DNA from: JBJEFI01 sp051873875
Lineage (GTDB): Bacteria > Bacillota > Bacilli > Bacillales > Bacillaceae_G
DNA: 11,734 nucleotides
Assembly: GCA_051873875.1 (NCBI GenBank)
Contig: JBJEFI010000061.1
Coordinates: forward strand, 1 to 11,734
Direction: 5' to 3'
The notes under the pieces are model-generated. The model was not told the DNA's origin, searched no databases, and was given only the letters and a program-made list of their open reading frames with translations. This document shows positions 1 to 7,073 of this stretch, in pieces. Every line of letters starts with the position of its first letter. Positions within the stretch are counted from its first letter, which is position 1. The translations under genes and the position numbers were made by a program.

Positions 1-10
1 TTATCCCTCC
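1..10 (-). promoter_or_regulatory. Probable ribosome binding site of pflA (gene outside window)
   Basis: On the minus strand the window ends in GGAGGG followed by ATAA, a good Shine-Dalgarno sequence with its start codon expected a few bases beyond the left edge. In many Firmicutes the gene after pflB is pflA, the radical SAM enzyme that installs the glycyl radical on PflB. The assignment to pflA is inference from that gene order. Confidence 0.45.
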
Positions 11-20
11 ATATAGAAAG

Positions 21-54
21 AAAAGAGGGGGATGTACTCACCCCAACCTCTTTT
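21..54 (-). terminator. Hairpin with T-rich tail in the pflB-pflA spacer
   Basis: On the minus strand the arms AAAAGAGG and CCTCTTTT (8 bp) enclose a loop with a further possible GGG/CCC pairing, followed by CTTTC. It has the form of a weak Rho-independent terminator or attenuator just before the presumed pflA ribosome binding site. It could lower pflA expression relative to pflB, since the activase is needed in small amounts. That role is inference. Confidence 0.4.
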
Positions 55-58
55 TACT

Positions 59-80
59 ATTCCCATCTTCATATGGGTAT
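59..80 (-). other. Small hairpin in the pflB-pflA spacer
   Basis: Inverted repeat ATTCCCAT / ATGGGTAT, 8 bp with one T:T mismatch and a 6-base loop. It is the middle one of three consecutive hairpins after pflB. It has no T tract of its own, so an mRNA stability or processing element is more likely than a terminator. Confidence 0.35.
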
Positions 81-103
81 CATGTTTCATTTTTATTTAA
101 TCT

Positions 104-130
104 AGCTTCGCACGCATATCGTGCTTTGCT
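104..130 (-). other. Hairpin directly downstream of the pflB stop codon
   Basis: Perfect 5-bp arms GCACG / CGTGC around a 5-base loop, extended by outer AGC / GCT pairs after a 3x3 internal loop. It begins 9 bases after the pflB stop codon. No T run follows, so it may protect the pflB 3' end from exonucleases rather than terminate. Confidence 0.35.
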
Positions 131-138
131 TTTATTTA

Positions 139-2388
139 TTACATTCTTTCGTGCATTGTACGATGAATTACATCAAGTTGTTGTTCACGAGTTAATTTAA
201 TGAAGTTAACTGCGTAACCAGATACACGAATTGTTAATTGTGGATATAATTCTGGATGCTCCATTGCATCAAGTAATGTGTCACGGTTAAATACGTTAAT
301 ATTTAAGTGGTGACCTGTTTCAACGGAGTATGCATCTAACATCGATACTAAGTTTTTAATTTGTGTTTCTTCTTCTTTCCCTAATGCTTTCGGCACGATA
401 GAGAATGTGTTTGAAATACCATCTAATGCATATTCATATGGTAATTTTGCTACTGACATTAATGATGCTAATGCACCGCTTGTGTCACGACCATGCATTG
501 GGTTTGCACCTGGTGCGAATGGTTCTCCAGCACGACGGCCATCTGGTGTAGTACCTGTTTTCTTACCATATACAACGTTAGATGTAATCGTTAAGATTGA
601 TAATGTGTGAACAGAATCACGGTATGTTTTATGTTTTTTCAATTTTGTCATGAAACGTTCTACTAAATCAATTGCAATTGCATCAACACGATCATCATTG
701 TTTCCGTATTTAGGGAAATCTCCTTCAATTTCGAAATCAACAGCGATACCATTTTCGTCGCGAATTGGGCGAACTTTTGCATATTTAATTGCACTTAATG
801 AGTCTGCTACAACAGAAAGTCCTGCGATACCAGTCGCCATTGTACGTAAAATATGTGTATCATGTAACGCCATTTCAATACGCTCATATGAATATTTATC
901 ATGCATATAATGAATAACGTTTAATGTATTAATATATAATTCTGCAATCCACTCCATCATTAGATCATATTTGTGCATTACTTCTTCATAATCTAATACT
1001 TCAGAAGTGATTGGCGCTAGTTCTGGTCCAACTTGGATTTTTAATTTTTCATCTTTACCACCATTGATTGCATATAATAATGTTTTCGCTAAGTTTGCAC
1101 GAGCGCCAAAGAACTGCATTTGTTTTCCGACACGCATTGCACTTACGCAACATGCGATCGCATAATCATCTCCGTATTCAGGACGCATGATTTCATCATT
1201 TTCATACTGAATAGCAGATGTTTTAATCGACATTTTTGCACAGTAGTCTTTAAATCCTGTTGGTAAATTTGGTGACCATAACACTGTTAAGTTTGGCTCA
1301 GGAGCTGGTCCTAAGTTATCTAATGTGTGTAAGTAACGGAATGAGTTTTTCGTTACTAATGGACGACCATCTAATGCAATACCACCAATTGATTCTGTTA
1401 CCCAAGTTGGGTCTCCTGAGAATAACTCATTGTAATCTGGTGTACGAGCAAATTTTACTAAACGTAACTTCATAATGAAGTGGTCGATAATTTCTTGTGC
1501 TTCTTGCTCTGTTAAGATACCTTCTTGTAAATCACGTTCAAAGTAAATATCAAGGAACGTTGATGTACGACCTAAACTCATTGCCGCACCATTTTGTTCT
1601 TTAATTGCAGCTAAGTAACCAAAGTATAACCATTGTACTGCTTCACGTGCATTTGTTGCTGGTTTCGAAATATCATAACCATATACTTCTGCCATTTGTT
1701 TTAATTCCATTAAAGAACGAATTTGTTCGCTTAATTCTTCACGTAAACGAATAACATCATCAGACATAGTGCGATAACCAGTATTTTTAAGGTCAACTTT
1801 TTTCGCTTCAATTAAACGATCAACCCCGTATAATGCAACACGACGATAGTCACCGATAATACGTCCACGGCCATACGCATCAGGTAAACCAGTGATAACA
1901 CCAGATTTACGAGCTAAGCGCATTTCTTCTGTGTATGCATCGAATACACCTTGGTTATGTGTTTTGCGATAGTCTCTGAAGATATGAGATACTTCTTTAT
2001 CTACTTTGAAACCATATGATTCAGCAGCCATCTCCGCCATACGAATACCACCAAATGGTTGTAATGAACGTTTGAATGGTGCATCTGTTTGGAAACCGAC
2101 AATTGTTTCTAATTCTTTATTTAAATATCCTGGACCATGAGAAGTAATTGTTGATACAACTTTCTCATCTAAATCTAATACACCGCCATTTTCACGTTCG
2201 GCTTTATTTAGATCCATTACTTGTGCCCATAATGCTTTTGTTTCTTCTGTCGCAGGTGCTAAAAATGAGTCATCGCCCGTATACAATGTATAGTTCTTTA
2301 CAATAAAATCTCGAACATCAATTTCTTTTTCCCAATTGCCACCTTGGAAACTTCTCCACGGTTCTACTTTTACTTGTTGCTCAATCAT
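139..2388 (-). CDS. pflB: Formate acetyltransferase (pyruvate formate-lyase)
   Basis: Cytosolic glycyl-radical enzyme that converts pyruvate and CoA to acetyl-CoA and formate without oxygen, the entry to mixed-acid fermentation. The 749 residues match the family length (E. coli 760). The adjacent catalytic cysteines are C413 and C414 in IACCVSAM. The radical glycine is G724 in RVSGYAVNF, 25 residues from the C-terminus as expected. The N-terminal PFL domain and C-terminal Gly-radical domain are both complete, with no frameshift. The ATG start has the ribosome binding site AAAGGAGGAG, with GGAGG 9 bases upstream. The activating enzyme PflA is probably encoded just left of the window. In related Bacilli pfl genes respond to oxygen and redox regulators and to catabolite control; no perfect Fnr, Rex or CcpA box was seen upstream here. 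Identification is secure. Confidence 0.98.
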   Translation of the reverse strand: MIEQQVKVEPWRSFQGGNWEKEIDVRDFIVKNYTLYTGDDSFLAPATEETKALWAQVMDLNKAERENGGVLDLDEKVVSTITSHGPGYLNKELETIVGFQTDAPFKRSLQPFGGIRMAEMAAESYGFKVDKEVSHIFRDYRKTHNQGVFDAYTEEMRLARKSGVITGLPDAYGRGRIIGDYRRVALYGVDRLIEAKKVDLKNTGYRTMSDDVIRLREELSEQIRSLMELKQMAEVYGYDISKPATNAREAVQWLYFGYLAAIKEQNGAAMSLGRTSTFLDIYFERDLQEGILTEQEAQEIIDHFIMKLRLVKFARTPDYNELFSGDPTWVTESIGGIALDGRPLVTKNSFRYLHTLDNLGPAPEPNLTVLWSPNLPTGFKDYCAKMSIKTSAIQYENDEIMRPEYGDDYAIACCVSAMRVGKQMQFFGARANLAKTLLYAINGGKDEKLKIQVGPELAPITSEVLDYEEVMHKYDLMMEWIAELYINTLNVIHYMHDKYSYERIEMALHDTHILRTMATGIAGLSVVADSLSAIKYAKVRPIRDENGIAVDFEIEGDFPKYGNNDDRVDAIAIDLVERFMTKLKKHKTYRDSVHTLSILTITSNVVYGKKTGTTPDGRRAGEPFAPGANPMHGRDTSGALASLMSVAKLPYEYALDGISNTFSIVPKALGKEEETQIKNLVSMLDAYSVETGHHLNINVFNRDTLLDAMEHPELYPQLTIRVSGYAVNFIKLTREQQLDVIHRTMHERM

Positions 2389-2579
2389 TTCTTAACTCCT
2401 CCTTTTAGTATCCCCATTTCCTATTAATACAGGAAAATAATTTTTATATAACAGCTTCTATTAATAGCATAATACTAAGTGGTCAATATAGAAACCCTCT
2501 TTTATGAACATTATGTGAAAAGACGAGCATTTTTTCAAACTAATCTAAAAATCTTAGTAATGGCGTAAAAATAAAATTG

Positions 2580-2613
2580 GAAACGCTTTACACCGAATGG
2601 TGAAAGCGATTTC
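2580..2613 (-). other. Strong stem-loop in the pflB upstream region
   Basis: CGCTTTACACC and GGTGAAAGCG pair over 10 bp with a single bulged A around a GAAT loop. Outer GAAA/TTTC pairs extend the stem past a second bulged A. On the minus strand it is followed by TTTCCAATTTTATTTTT, so it may act as a Rho-independent terminator or attenuator about 190 bases before pflB. One arm also resembles a catabolite-responsive (cre) element: TGTAAAGCGTTTCCA fits TGWAARCGYTWNCW if one A is removed. A DNA-level operator is therefore the alternative. Confidence 0.45.
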
Positions 2614-2630
2614 TTTAAAACTATAAGAAA

Positions 2631-2655
2631 CGCCCTATTCCATTGAAATAAGGCG
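2631..2655 (-). other. Second stem-loop in the pflB upstream region
   Basis: CGCCCTATT and AATAAGGCG pair over 9 positions with one C:A mismatch and a 7-base loop. It lies 17 bases from the neighbouring stem-loop and just downstream of a possible minus-strand -10 box (TACAAT, 2663-2668). Together the two hairpins look like a folded leader or a small RNA; which is not decided by the sequence. Confidence 0.35.
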
Positions 2656-2702
2656 CCTTCCTATTGTAACAAATTTTTTCTGTACTAATTAAACGAGCAA
2701 AT

Positions 2703-2739
2703 CTGTTATAAATCTGTTATATAAATAATAACTGTTATA
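2703..2739 (-). repeat. Three direct repeats TATAACAG, possible response-regulator site
   Basis: The plus-strand word CTGTTATA occurs at 2703-2710, 2714-2721 and 2732-2739 (TATAACAG on the minus strand). The first two are exactly 11 bp apart, one helical turn, and the third is 18 bp on. Direct repeats with 11-bp period are typical of OmpR-type response regulators such as PhoP or ResD. Which regulator binds, if any, is unknown. Confidence 0.35.
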
Positions 2740-2797
2740 GGAAAGCTTTTTCTATAGCTTACACAAAAATAAGTAGTAATAAAAGGGGTTATTTCCT

Positions 2798-2809
2798 ACA
2801 TATATATGT
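2798..2809. repeat. 12-bp palindrome
   Basis: ACATATATATGT is a perfect palindrome, with further partial symmetry in the flanking CCT and GGT. It lies between the ABC operon terminator and the pflB leader and could be an operator, but an alternating AT tract of this size can arise by chance. Confidence 0.25.
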
Positions 2810-2871
2810 GGTATTTTCCAATTTAACTACCATGTACTTCGGAAGTTTTTACGATTATCTCACAAAAAAAG

Positions 2872-2903
2872 AAAAAAGTTGGCAATGAAGCACCAACTTT
2901 TTT
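2872..2903 (-). terminator. Rho-independent terminator of the GntR-ABC operon
   Basis: On the minus strand AAAAAAGTTGG and CCAACTTTTTT form an 11-bp stem with a 10-base loop, followed by CTTTTTTT. It begins about 10 bases after the permease stop codon and ends the three-gene operon. Confidence 0.9.
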
Positions 2904-2913
2904 AACCTTACCT

Positions 2914-3645
2914 TTATTTATCTTTTATCGTTACTTTTCTCATTAATAACTGACTGATTAGCAGTAACAAGATAGTTCCGACAGTAAATGATCCCACCGC
3001 AGCATATGGGTTACATGTCGTTATTCCAAATGCCCAGTCCATAAATTTGATGATGCTTGGATTATAAGCCGCTAGCAACTGGAATCCAATCACGGCTGCA
3101 ATTGGGCCAATAATGCCAAAAGCTTTCATCCATCCTGGTAAACGATAATAAATAAGTCCTAATAGAAAACCAAGTGCTAATACGAAAATATATAAGAATC
3201 CTTGAAATAAAACGATCGTCACCAATGTTTTTACATCATTCGTTTGTACCCAGTTCTCGAAATCAGCTACGTTTGAATAAATCATTTCTACATTCATTGG
3301 CGATGAAACAAATAAATTGTATAGACGATTAATCACTACCTCTACCAATCCTGCTCCAAAACCAAACGGAATAATTGTGAAAATAAAACTATTAAAACAT
3401 GATTTTCTTGAAATATGGTTTGCCTGTGAGAAATAAAAGCTTTCTTTAAATGAGACAATCCCCATTACAAAAATAAAAATAATCGAAATCAAATCTAATC
3501 CAGATGAAGAAAATGTACCATTTGATGTTATACTTGCGATGCTAAGCATCGTTAATATTAATAGTAAAATGGAATAAAAAATAAGAAATTGCTTTGTCAT
3601 CCAATCAACTCGATACTTCATAAATGCAACTGTTTTCATTCTCAT
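2914..3645 (-). CDS. ABC transporter permease, six-helix integral membrane protein
   Basis: Membrane partner of the ATPase encoded just upstream. The 243 residues contain six hydrophobic stretches, near residues 18-40, 52-68, 88-107, 141-165, 172-193 and 213-235, with short basic ends (final residues VTIKDK). I do not recognise a named family or a substrate; the architecture fits ABC-2-like permeases found with YtrA-type regulators. The start overlaps the ATPase stop codon in ATGA, so the two are translationally coupled. GGAGG lies only 4 bases before the ATG at 3645 and 10 bases before a second in-frame ATG at 3639, so the protein may be 241 residues instead. A terminator follows at once. 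One permease gene is present, so the transporter is probably a homodimeric membrane unit; this is inference. Confidence 0.8.
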   Translation of the reverse strand: MRMKTVAFMKYRVDWMTKQFLIFYSILLLILTMLSIASITSNGTFSSSGLDLISIIFIFVMGIVSFKESFYFSQANHISRKSCFNSFIFTIIPFGFGAGLVEVVINRLYNLFVSSPMNVEMIYSNVADFENWVQTNDVKTLVTIVLFQGFLYIFVLALGFLLGLIYYRLPGWMKAFGIIGPIAAVIGFQLLAAYNPSIIKFMDWAFGITTCNPYAAVGSFTVGTILLLLISQLLMRKVTIKDK

Positions 3646-4508
3646 TCAGCCTCCTCACTTGTTAAGTAAACAAATAATTTTTGTAATTCAACTGTTGAAA
3701 GCTGAAGATTTAAATCACTTATTTCTTTTCTTACGTCTTCATGCAATATTTCCATAATCGTTACCGCTTTATATGCCCCCATTGTTTCTTCATAAACAAC
3801 ATTTTTATCTTTTATAAAGAAGTCTATATCTGTGTGTAATCCAGAAACGGTGTATGCTCGATTCAATAAACTCTCTACGCCTTCACTATTTACTACTGTT
3901 TTATCATTAATAATAATAACCTCTTCAATTACATTTGCTACTTCTTCAATAATATGTGTGGATAAAATGATTGTTTTTTCTTGTTCGCTATACAATGTGA
4001 TTAATTCTTTATAAAACACTTCTCGATAGTGGGCATCTAATCCTAAAACCGGCTCATCAAAAAGTAAAATAGGTGCACCTGAGGATAAGGTTAAAATAAT
4101 TTTACAGATAGAACTATACCCTGTGGACAAATTCTTATATTTGCTTTTCGGATTCAATTTAAACTTTTTACATAACGATAACGCATAGTCATGATCAAAA
4201 TGTGGATAAAAGACAGCTGTCCATTTAAATAAATCCTTTACTTTTATTGATTCTGGAAATAAGGCTTGTTGAGACATAAAGTATATTTTCTCAATTGCCT
4301 TATCATTTTCAGTAACCACTTCCCCATCAATTGTAATCGTTCCTTCTGTTGGGAATAAGCGATTTGTCATTAAATTTAATAACGTTGTTTTTCCAACTCC
4401 GTTACGCCCAAGCAATCCGTAAATTTTATTTGGCTTAATCGTAAGCGACACATTCTGTAAAACCGCATTGTTTTGAAATGTCTTCGTTACATTGTTAATT
4501 GCAATCAT
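3642..4508 (-). CDS. ABC transporter ATP-binding protein (YtrB-like)
   Basis: Cytoplasmic ATPase that drives the adjacent permease. Motifs in order: Walker A GRNGVGKT (34-41), Q-loop near Q80-Q81, signature LSTGY (127-131), Walker B ILLFDE (147-152) with catalytic E152, D-loop GLDA, and H-loop H185 in LSTHIIEE. The signature differs from the standard LSGGQ but keeps S and G. Residues after about 210 form a C-terminal extension of no recognised domain. The gene starts 1 base after the gntR stop codon, and its Shine-Dalgarno AAAGGAGAGG lies inside the last gntR codons, so expression is coupled to the regulator. The substrate is unknown; relatives of this layout act in cell-envelope stress or peptide-antibiotic response, which is only a hint here. 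Confidence 0.92.
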   Translation of the reverse strand: MIAINNVTKTFQNNAVLQNVSLTIKPNKIYGLLGRNGVGKTTLLNLMTNRLFPTEGTITIDGEVVTENDKAIEKIYFMSQQALFPESIKVKDLFKWTAVFYPHFDHDYALSLCKKFKLNPKSKYKNLSTGYSSICKIILTLSSGAPILLFDEPVLGLDAHYREVFYKELITLYSEQEKTIILSTHIIEEVANVIEEVIIINDKTVVNSEGVESLLNRAYTVSGLHTDIDFFIKDKNVVYEETMGAYKAVTIMEILHEDVRKEISDLNLQLSTVELQKLFVYLTSEEAE

Positions 4509-4509
4509 C

Positions 4510-4872
4510 TTAACCTCTCCTTTTAATCATCTCAACAATATCGCTAGCAGAGATATTAATTTTCTTCGCCTCTTCTAACAATGTAATAATATAATCCTGG
4601 TAGAAAGCTTCCTTACGTGTTTCTACTAATTTTTCTTTTGCTCCTTCGCAAACAAACATGCCGACACCTCTCTTTTTATAAAGAATCCCCTTATCAACAA
4701 GTAAGTTAAAGCCCTTCCCAACTGTGGCTGGGTTAATTTTAAAACGAACTGAAATCTCCGTCGTTGAAGGAATCATCTGCTCTTCTAGAAATATTCCTTT
4801 TAAAATATTATCTTCAACGATTTGAGCAATTTGAATATAAATTGGTATGTCTTGCTTTAGATTCGAAAACAA
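4510..4872 (-). CDS. GntR-family transcriptional regulator, YtrA subfamily
   Basis: DNA-binding repressor, 120 residues: an N-terminal winged helix (about 8-75, with IPSTTEISVRFKINPATVGK as the core helix-turn-helix) and a short helical tail for dimerisation (about 80-118). This short form without a large ligand domain is typical of the YtrA subfamily, which repress their own operons with ABC transporters. The start codon is TTG, chosen because GGAGGTGA lies 4 bases upstream (GGAGG 7 bases). It is the first gene of the operon, followed by the ATPase and permease. A sigma-A promoter with an inverted repeat overlapping its -10 box lies directly upstream, so autorepression is likely. The inducer cannot be read from the sequence. 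Confidence 0.92.
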   Translation of the reverse strand: MFSNLKQDIPIYIQIAQIVEDNILKGIFLEEQMIPSTTEISVRFKINPATVGKGFNLLVDKGILYKKRGVGMFVCEGAKEKLVETRKEAFYQDYIITLLEEAKKINISASDIVEMIKRRG

Positions 4873-4888
4873 ACCCTCACCTCCATTA

Positions 4889-4910
4889 GTTCATTACTTA
4901 TGTAACTAAC
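4889..4910 (-). promoter_or_regulatory. Probable GntR (YtrA-type) operator
   Basis: Inverted repeat of GTTAGTTAC and GTAATGAAC (minus strand) separated by ATAA; 7 of 9 positions in each arm pair. It overlaps the last bases of the -10 box and the transcription start region of the gntR operon, where bound repressor would block RNA polymerase. Assignment to the adjacent regulator is inference from position and symmetry. Confidence 0.65.
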
Positions 4911-4937
4911 TATATAACCAACATCCTCTTTTGTCAA
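4909..4937 (-). promoter_or_regulatory. Sigma-A promoter of the gntR-ABC operon
   Basis: On the minus strand a perfect -35 TTGACA (4932-4937) is followed by a 17-base spacer and the -10 TATAGT (4909-4914). This is the clearest vegetative promoter in the window. It lies about 37 bases upstream of the TTG start. Confidence 0.88.
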
Positions 4938-4960
4938 TTATTAACTGGAAAATTTTTTAT

Positions 4961-4989
4961 AAAAAAAGAGCCGAACTTAGTTCGACCCT
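4961..4989 (-). terminator. Terminator of the sulP-arsR operon, overlapping the arsR stop
   Basis: Minus-strand arms AGGGTCGAAC and GTTCGGCTCT form a 10-bp stem with two G:T wobbles; the 3-base loop is TAA, the stop codon of the arsR-like gene, and seven Ts follow. The last codons of the gene are thus part of the terminator stem. Confidence 0.9.
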
Positions 4990-5318
4990 TTTTCTTCTTG
5001 ATTTACTTTATCGAGCATATTAATCGCATCAATTAAATGATTGCTAAAAATTCGTTTTGCTACATCTAACAATTCAATAATTAATGGATCGCGCAACGAA
5101 TAGACAACTCGATTACCATCCTTTGTACCATAGACAATGTTTTTACTCCGTAATACCATTAATTGCTGAGAGACAGCAGAGCCCTCACTACCAATTAACG
5201 CTTGAAGTTCATTTACATTTTTATCTCCATCCGCTAACAATTCTAAAATGCGAATTCGTAGTGGATGAGATAATGCCTTAAAGAAATCCGCTTTAAATTG
5301 TTGCATTTCTAAATTCAT
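4977..5318 (-). CDS. ArsR/SmtB-family winged-helix repressor without cysteines
   Basis: Small dimeric DNA-binding repressor of 113 residues. The fold is recognisable from FFKALSHPLRIRILELL (12-28), the recognition helix region SAVSQQLMVLRSKNIV (47-62) and the beta wing GTKDGNRVVYSL (64-75). Metal-sensing members use a cysteine motif in helix 3 (ELCVCD) or an Asp/His set in helix 5. This protein has no cysteine at all, and only H94 in the helix 5 region, so neither classical site is present. The start overlaps the SulP stop codon (ATGA), giving a tightly coupled operon. A 22-bp inverted repeat of the type bound by this family overlaps the promoter before the transporter, so it probably represses its own operon. 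The signal is unknown. Confidence 0.92.
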   Translation of the reverse strand: MNLEMQQFKADFFKALSHPLRIRILELLADGDKNVNELQALIGSEGSAVSQQLMVLRSKNIVYGTKDGNRVVYSLRDPLIIELLDVAKRIFSNHLIDAINMLDKVNQEEKGSN

Positions 5319-7045
5319 ACATTTTCTCCAACAGCTACATTTTTACTTTCATTATGACATAACTGAGCACATTCTTGGAAGGCAAAATGTTTACATCCGA
5401 TACATGCTTCTTTAGAAATTAGCGTTAAACCACTTTTAATCGCCGTTTCTGTATCTTCAAAGAAATTTTCTTCCCCAATTTCTCTATATAAATCTGTCTT
5501 TTTTAATAGATTTAATGGTTGTCCATGTAATCCTGAAATAAGAATATGGCAATTTTTCTTGCGAAGTTGTTTTACCATACTGCGTAAATTATTTTCTCCT
5601 GTCGTATCTAAATAAAGCAGCTTATTCATTTTCAATAAAACAACCTTTGGTTTATACTGAATAATTTTTAAGACACGATAAACAAAAGATTCAGCAGCCG
5701 CAAAGAAAAGAGAGCCTTCTACATCAAACATCGCCATTTGTGGACAAAAATGTGAATTAGATACAGCTGATTCTAATACTTTTCCAGTATCAGAAGGCAA
5801 TACTTGTTTTACTGCAAACACATCACTCATTCGTTTTACAAAAATGATAACCGCTAATAATAACCCTACTTCAACGGCAACGACAAGATTCACAAATACT
5901 GTTAATACAAAGGTAATGACTAAAACAATCGAATCCCCTGTTCTTGCTTTTAATAAATGAATGAATTCATGACGTTCACTCATATTCCAGGCAACGACCA
6001 TTAATATTGGTGCCATACTTGCTAATGGAATAGAAGAAGCGTATGGAGCTAGCATAACTAACATCAGTAATACAACAACACCGTGAACAATCCCTGATAC
6101 TGGCGATTGGGCTCCTGTTTTAATATTAGTAGCCGTACGGGCAATAGCCCCTGTTGCTGGAATTCCACCAAACAAAGGTGCTACCATATTAGCAATCCCT
6201 TGACCAATTAATTCTCGATTACTATTGTGACGTGTATTTGTCATTCCATCTGCTACAACTGCCGATAACAATGATTCAATTGCGCCAAGCATAGCAATTG
6301 TAAAGGCTGGTCGAATTAACTCAATCACCTCTTTCGTCGATACATCAAAAAAACGAACAGACGGTAATTCACTTGGGATTTGTCCATACGCAGAACCAAT
6401 CGTTGCTACTTTATCAGGAAAGAAAAACATAGCAGCTATCGTAGATAATAAAATACCAACAATTGGCCCTGGTACTTTCGGAAAGAATTTTGGTGTTAGC
6501 AGTAATCCCGCCAAACAAATAAGTGCAACAACAATGCTATATATGTCAATTGTAGAAATATGCGAAATAATCTCGTGAATATTTTCTAAAAAATACTCCT
6601 TACTTTCTACGCCATCTAATCCTAGGAACTTGGCTATCTGTCCTGCAAAGATAGTAACTGCAATCCCTGTTGTAAATCCAATGGTAACAGGTCGTGGAAT
6701 AAATTTAATTAATACCCCTAATTTAAAAATCCCCATTAAAACAAGGATAATCCCCGACATAAATCCTGCAACAAGTAATCCATCGTATCCATATGTGGCA
6801 ACAATACTAAATAATAATGGAATAAATGCACCTGTTGGTCCAGCAATTTGGAAACGTGAGCCACCAAATAAGGATACTAAAATACCAGCAATAATAGTTG
6901 TATAAATTCCATACTCAGGCTTTACTCCACTAGCAATCGCAAATCCCATCCCAAGTGGAATTGCAATAATCCCAACAATTAATCCTGATACTAAATCTTT
7001 CTTTAACTTTTGCGAGGAATACCCTCGAAACCGATCATCAAACAA
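5315..7045 (-). CDS. SulP-family inorganic anion transporter with STAS domain
   Basis: Inner-membrane anion carrier, 576 residues, in the family of sulfate and bicarbonate transporters. The N-terminal part (about 10-410) is hydrophobic, with the family sequences AIPLGMGFAIASGVKPEYG and GGSRFQIAGPTGAF early on, and LFGGIPATGAIARTATN later. A cytoplasmic STAS domain follows (about 437-536) with DTTG at 480-483. The unusual part is a C-terminal tail with C548, C551, C559, C563 and H564, a C-x2-C-x7-C-x3-C-H pattern that could bind a metal or Fe-S cluster or act in redox sensing. The start is TTG at 7045, chosen because AGGAG lies 10 bases upstream and the nearby ATG codons are out of frame. The ArsR-type repressor overlaps its end. 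The substrate is not certain: sulfate is the default, but no sulfur-assimilation genes are nearby. Confidence 0.92.
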   Translation of the reverse strand: MFDDRFRGYSSQKLKKDLVSGLIVGIIAIPLGMGFAIASGVKPEYGIYTTIIAGILVSLFGGSRFQIAGPTGAFIPLLFSIVATYGYDGLLVAGFMSGIILVLMGIFKLGVLIKFIPRPVTIGFTTGIAVTIFAGQIAKFLGLDGVESKEYFLENIHEIISHISTIDIYSIVVALICLAGLLLTPKFFPKVPGPIVGILLSTIAAMFFFPDKVATIGSAYGQIPSELPSVRFFDVSTKEVIELIRPAFTIAMLGAIESLLSAVVADGMTNTRHNSNRELIGQGIANMVAPLFGGIPATGAIARTATNIKTGAQSPVSGIVHGVVVLLMLVMLAPYASSIPLASMAPILMVVAWNMSERHEFIHLLKARTGDSIVLVITFVLTVFVNLVVAVEVGLLLAVIIFVKRMSDVFAVKQVLPSDTGKVLESAVSNSHFCPQMAMFDVEGSLFFAAAESFVYRVLKIIQYKPKVVLLKMNKLLYLDTTGENNLRSMVKQLRKKNCHILISGLHGQPLNLLKKTDLYREIGEENFFEDTETAIKSGLTLISKEACIGCKHFAFQECAQLCHNESKNVAVGENV

Positions 7046-7073
7046 CCATACTCATCTCCTATATATTTTTATA

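Larger units (their letters stand above)
2389..2913. other. 525-bp non-coding region upstream of pflB
   Basis: No convincing gene lies here in either direction. It holds the terminator of the ABC transporter operon (2872-2903), a palindrome (2798-2809), three copies of TATAACAG (2703-2739), and two stem-loops (2631-2655 and 2580-2613). Possible minus-strand promoter pieces are TACAAT at 2663-2668 without a good -35, and TTGACC at 2481-2486 with only a poor -10 17 bases on. The real pflB promoter could not be fixed. If transcription starts near 2660, pflB has a structured leader of roughly 270 bases. Confidence 0.6.

Noticed and set aside
407..1475. Plus-strand open frames of 67-86 codons inside pflB
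   Set aside because: They are antisense shadows of a fully conserved enzyme gene, without ribosome binding sites or recognisable protein features.
2505..2520. Fnr- or Rex-like box near ATGAACATTATGTGAA upstream of pflB
   Set aside because: The two half-sites are direct, not inverted, copies, so they do not fit the TGTGA-n-TCACA symmetry of either regulator.
2580..2594. Functional catabolite-responsive element (cre)
   Set aside because: The match needs removal of one base from the middle; CcpA sites rarely tolerate that, and the bases are explained by the stem-loop. Kept only as an alternative.
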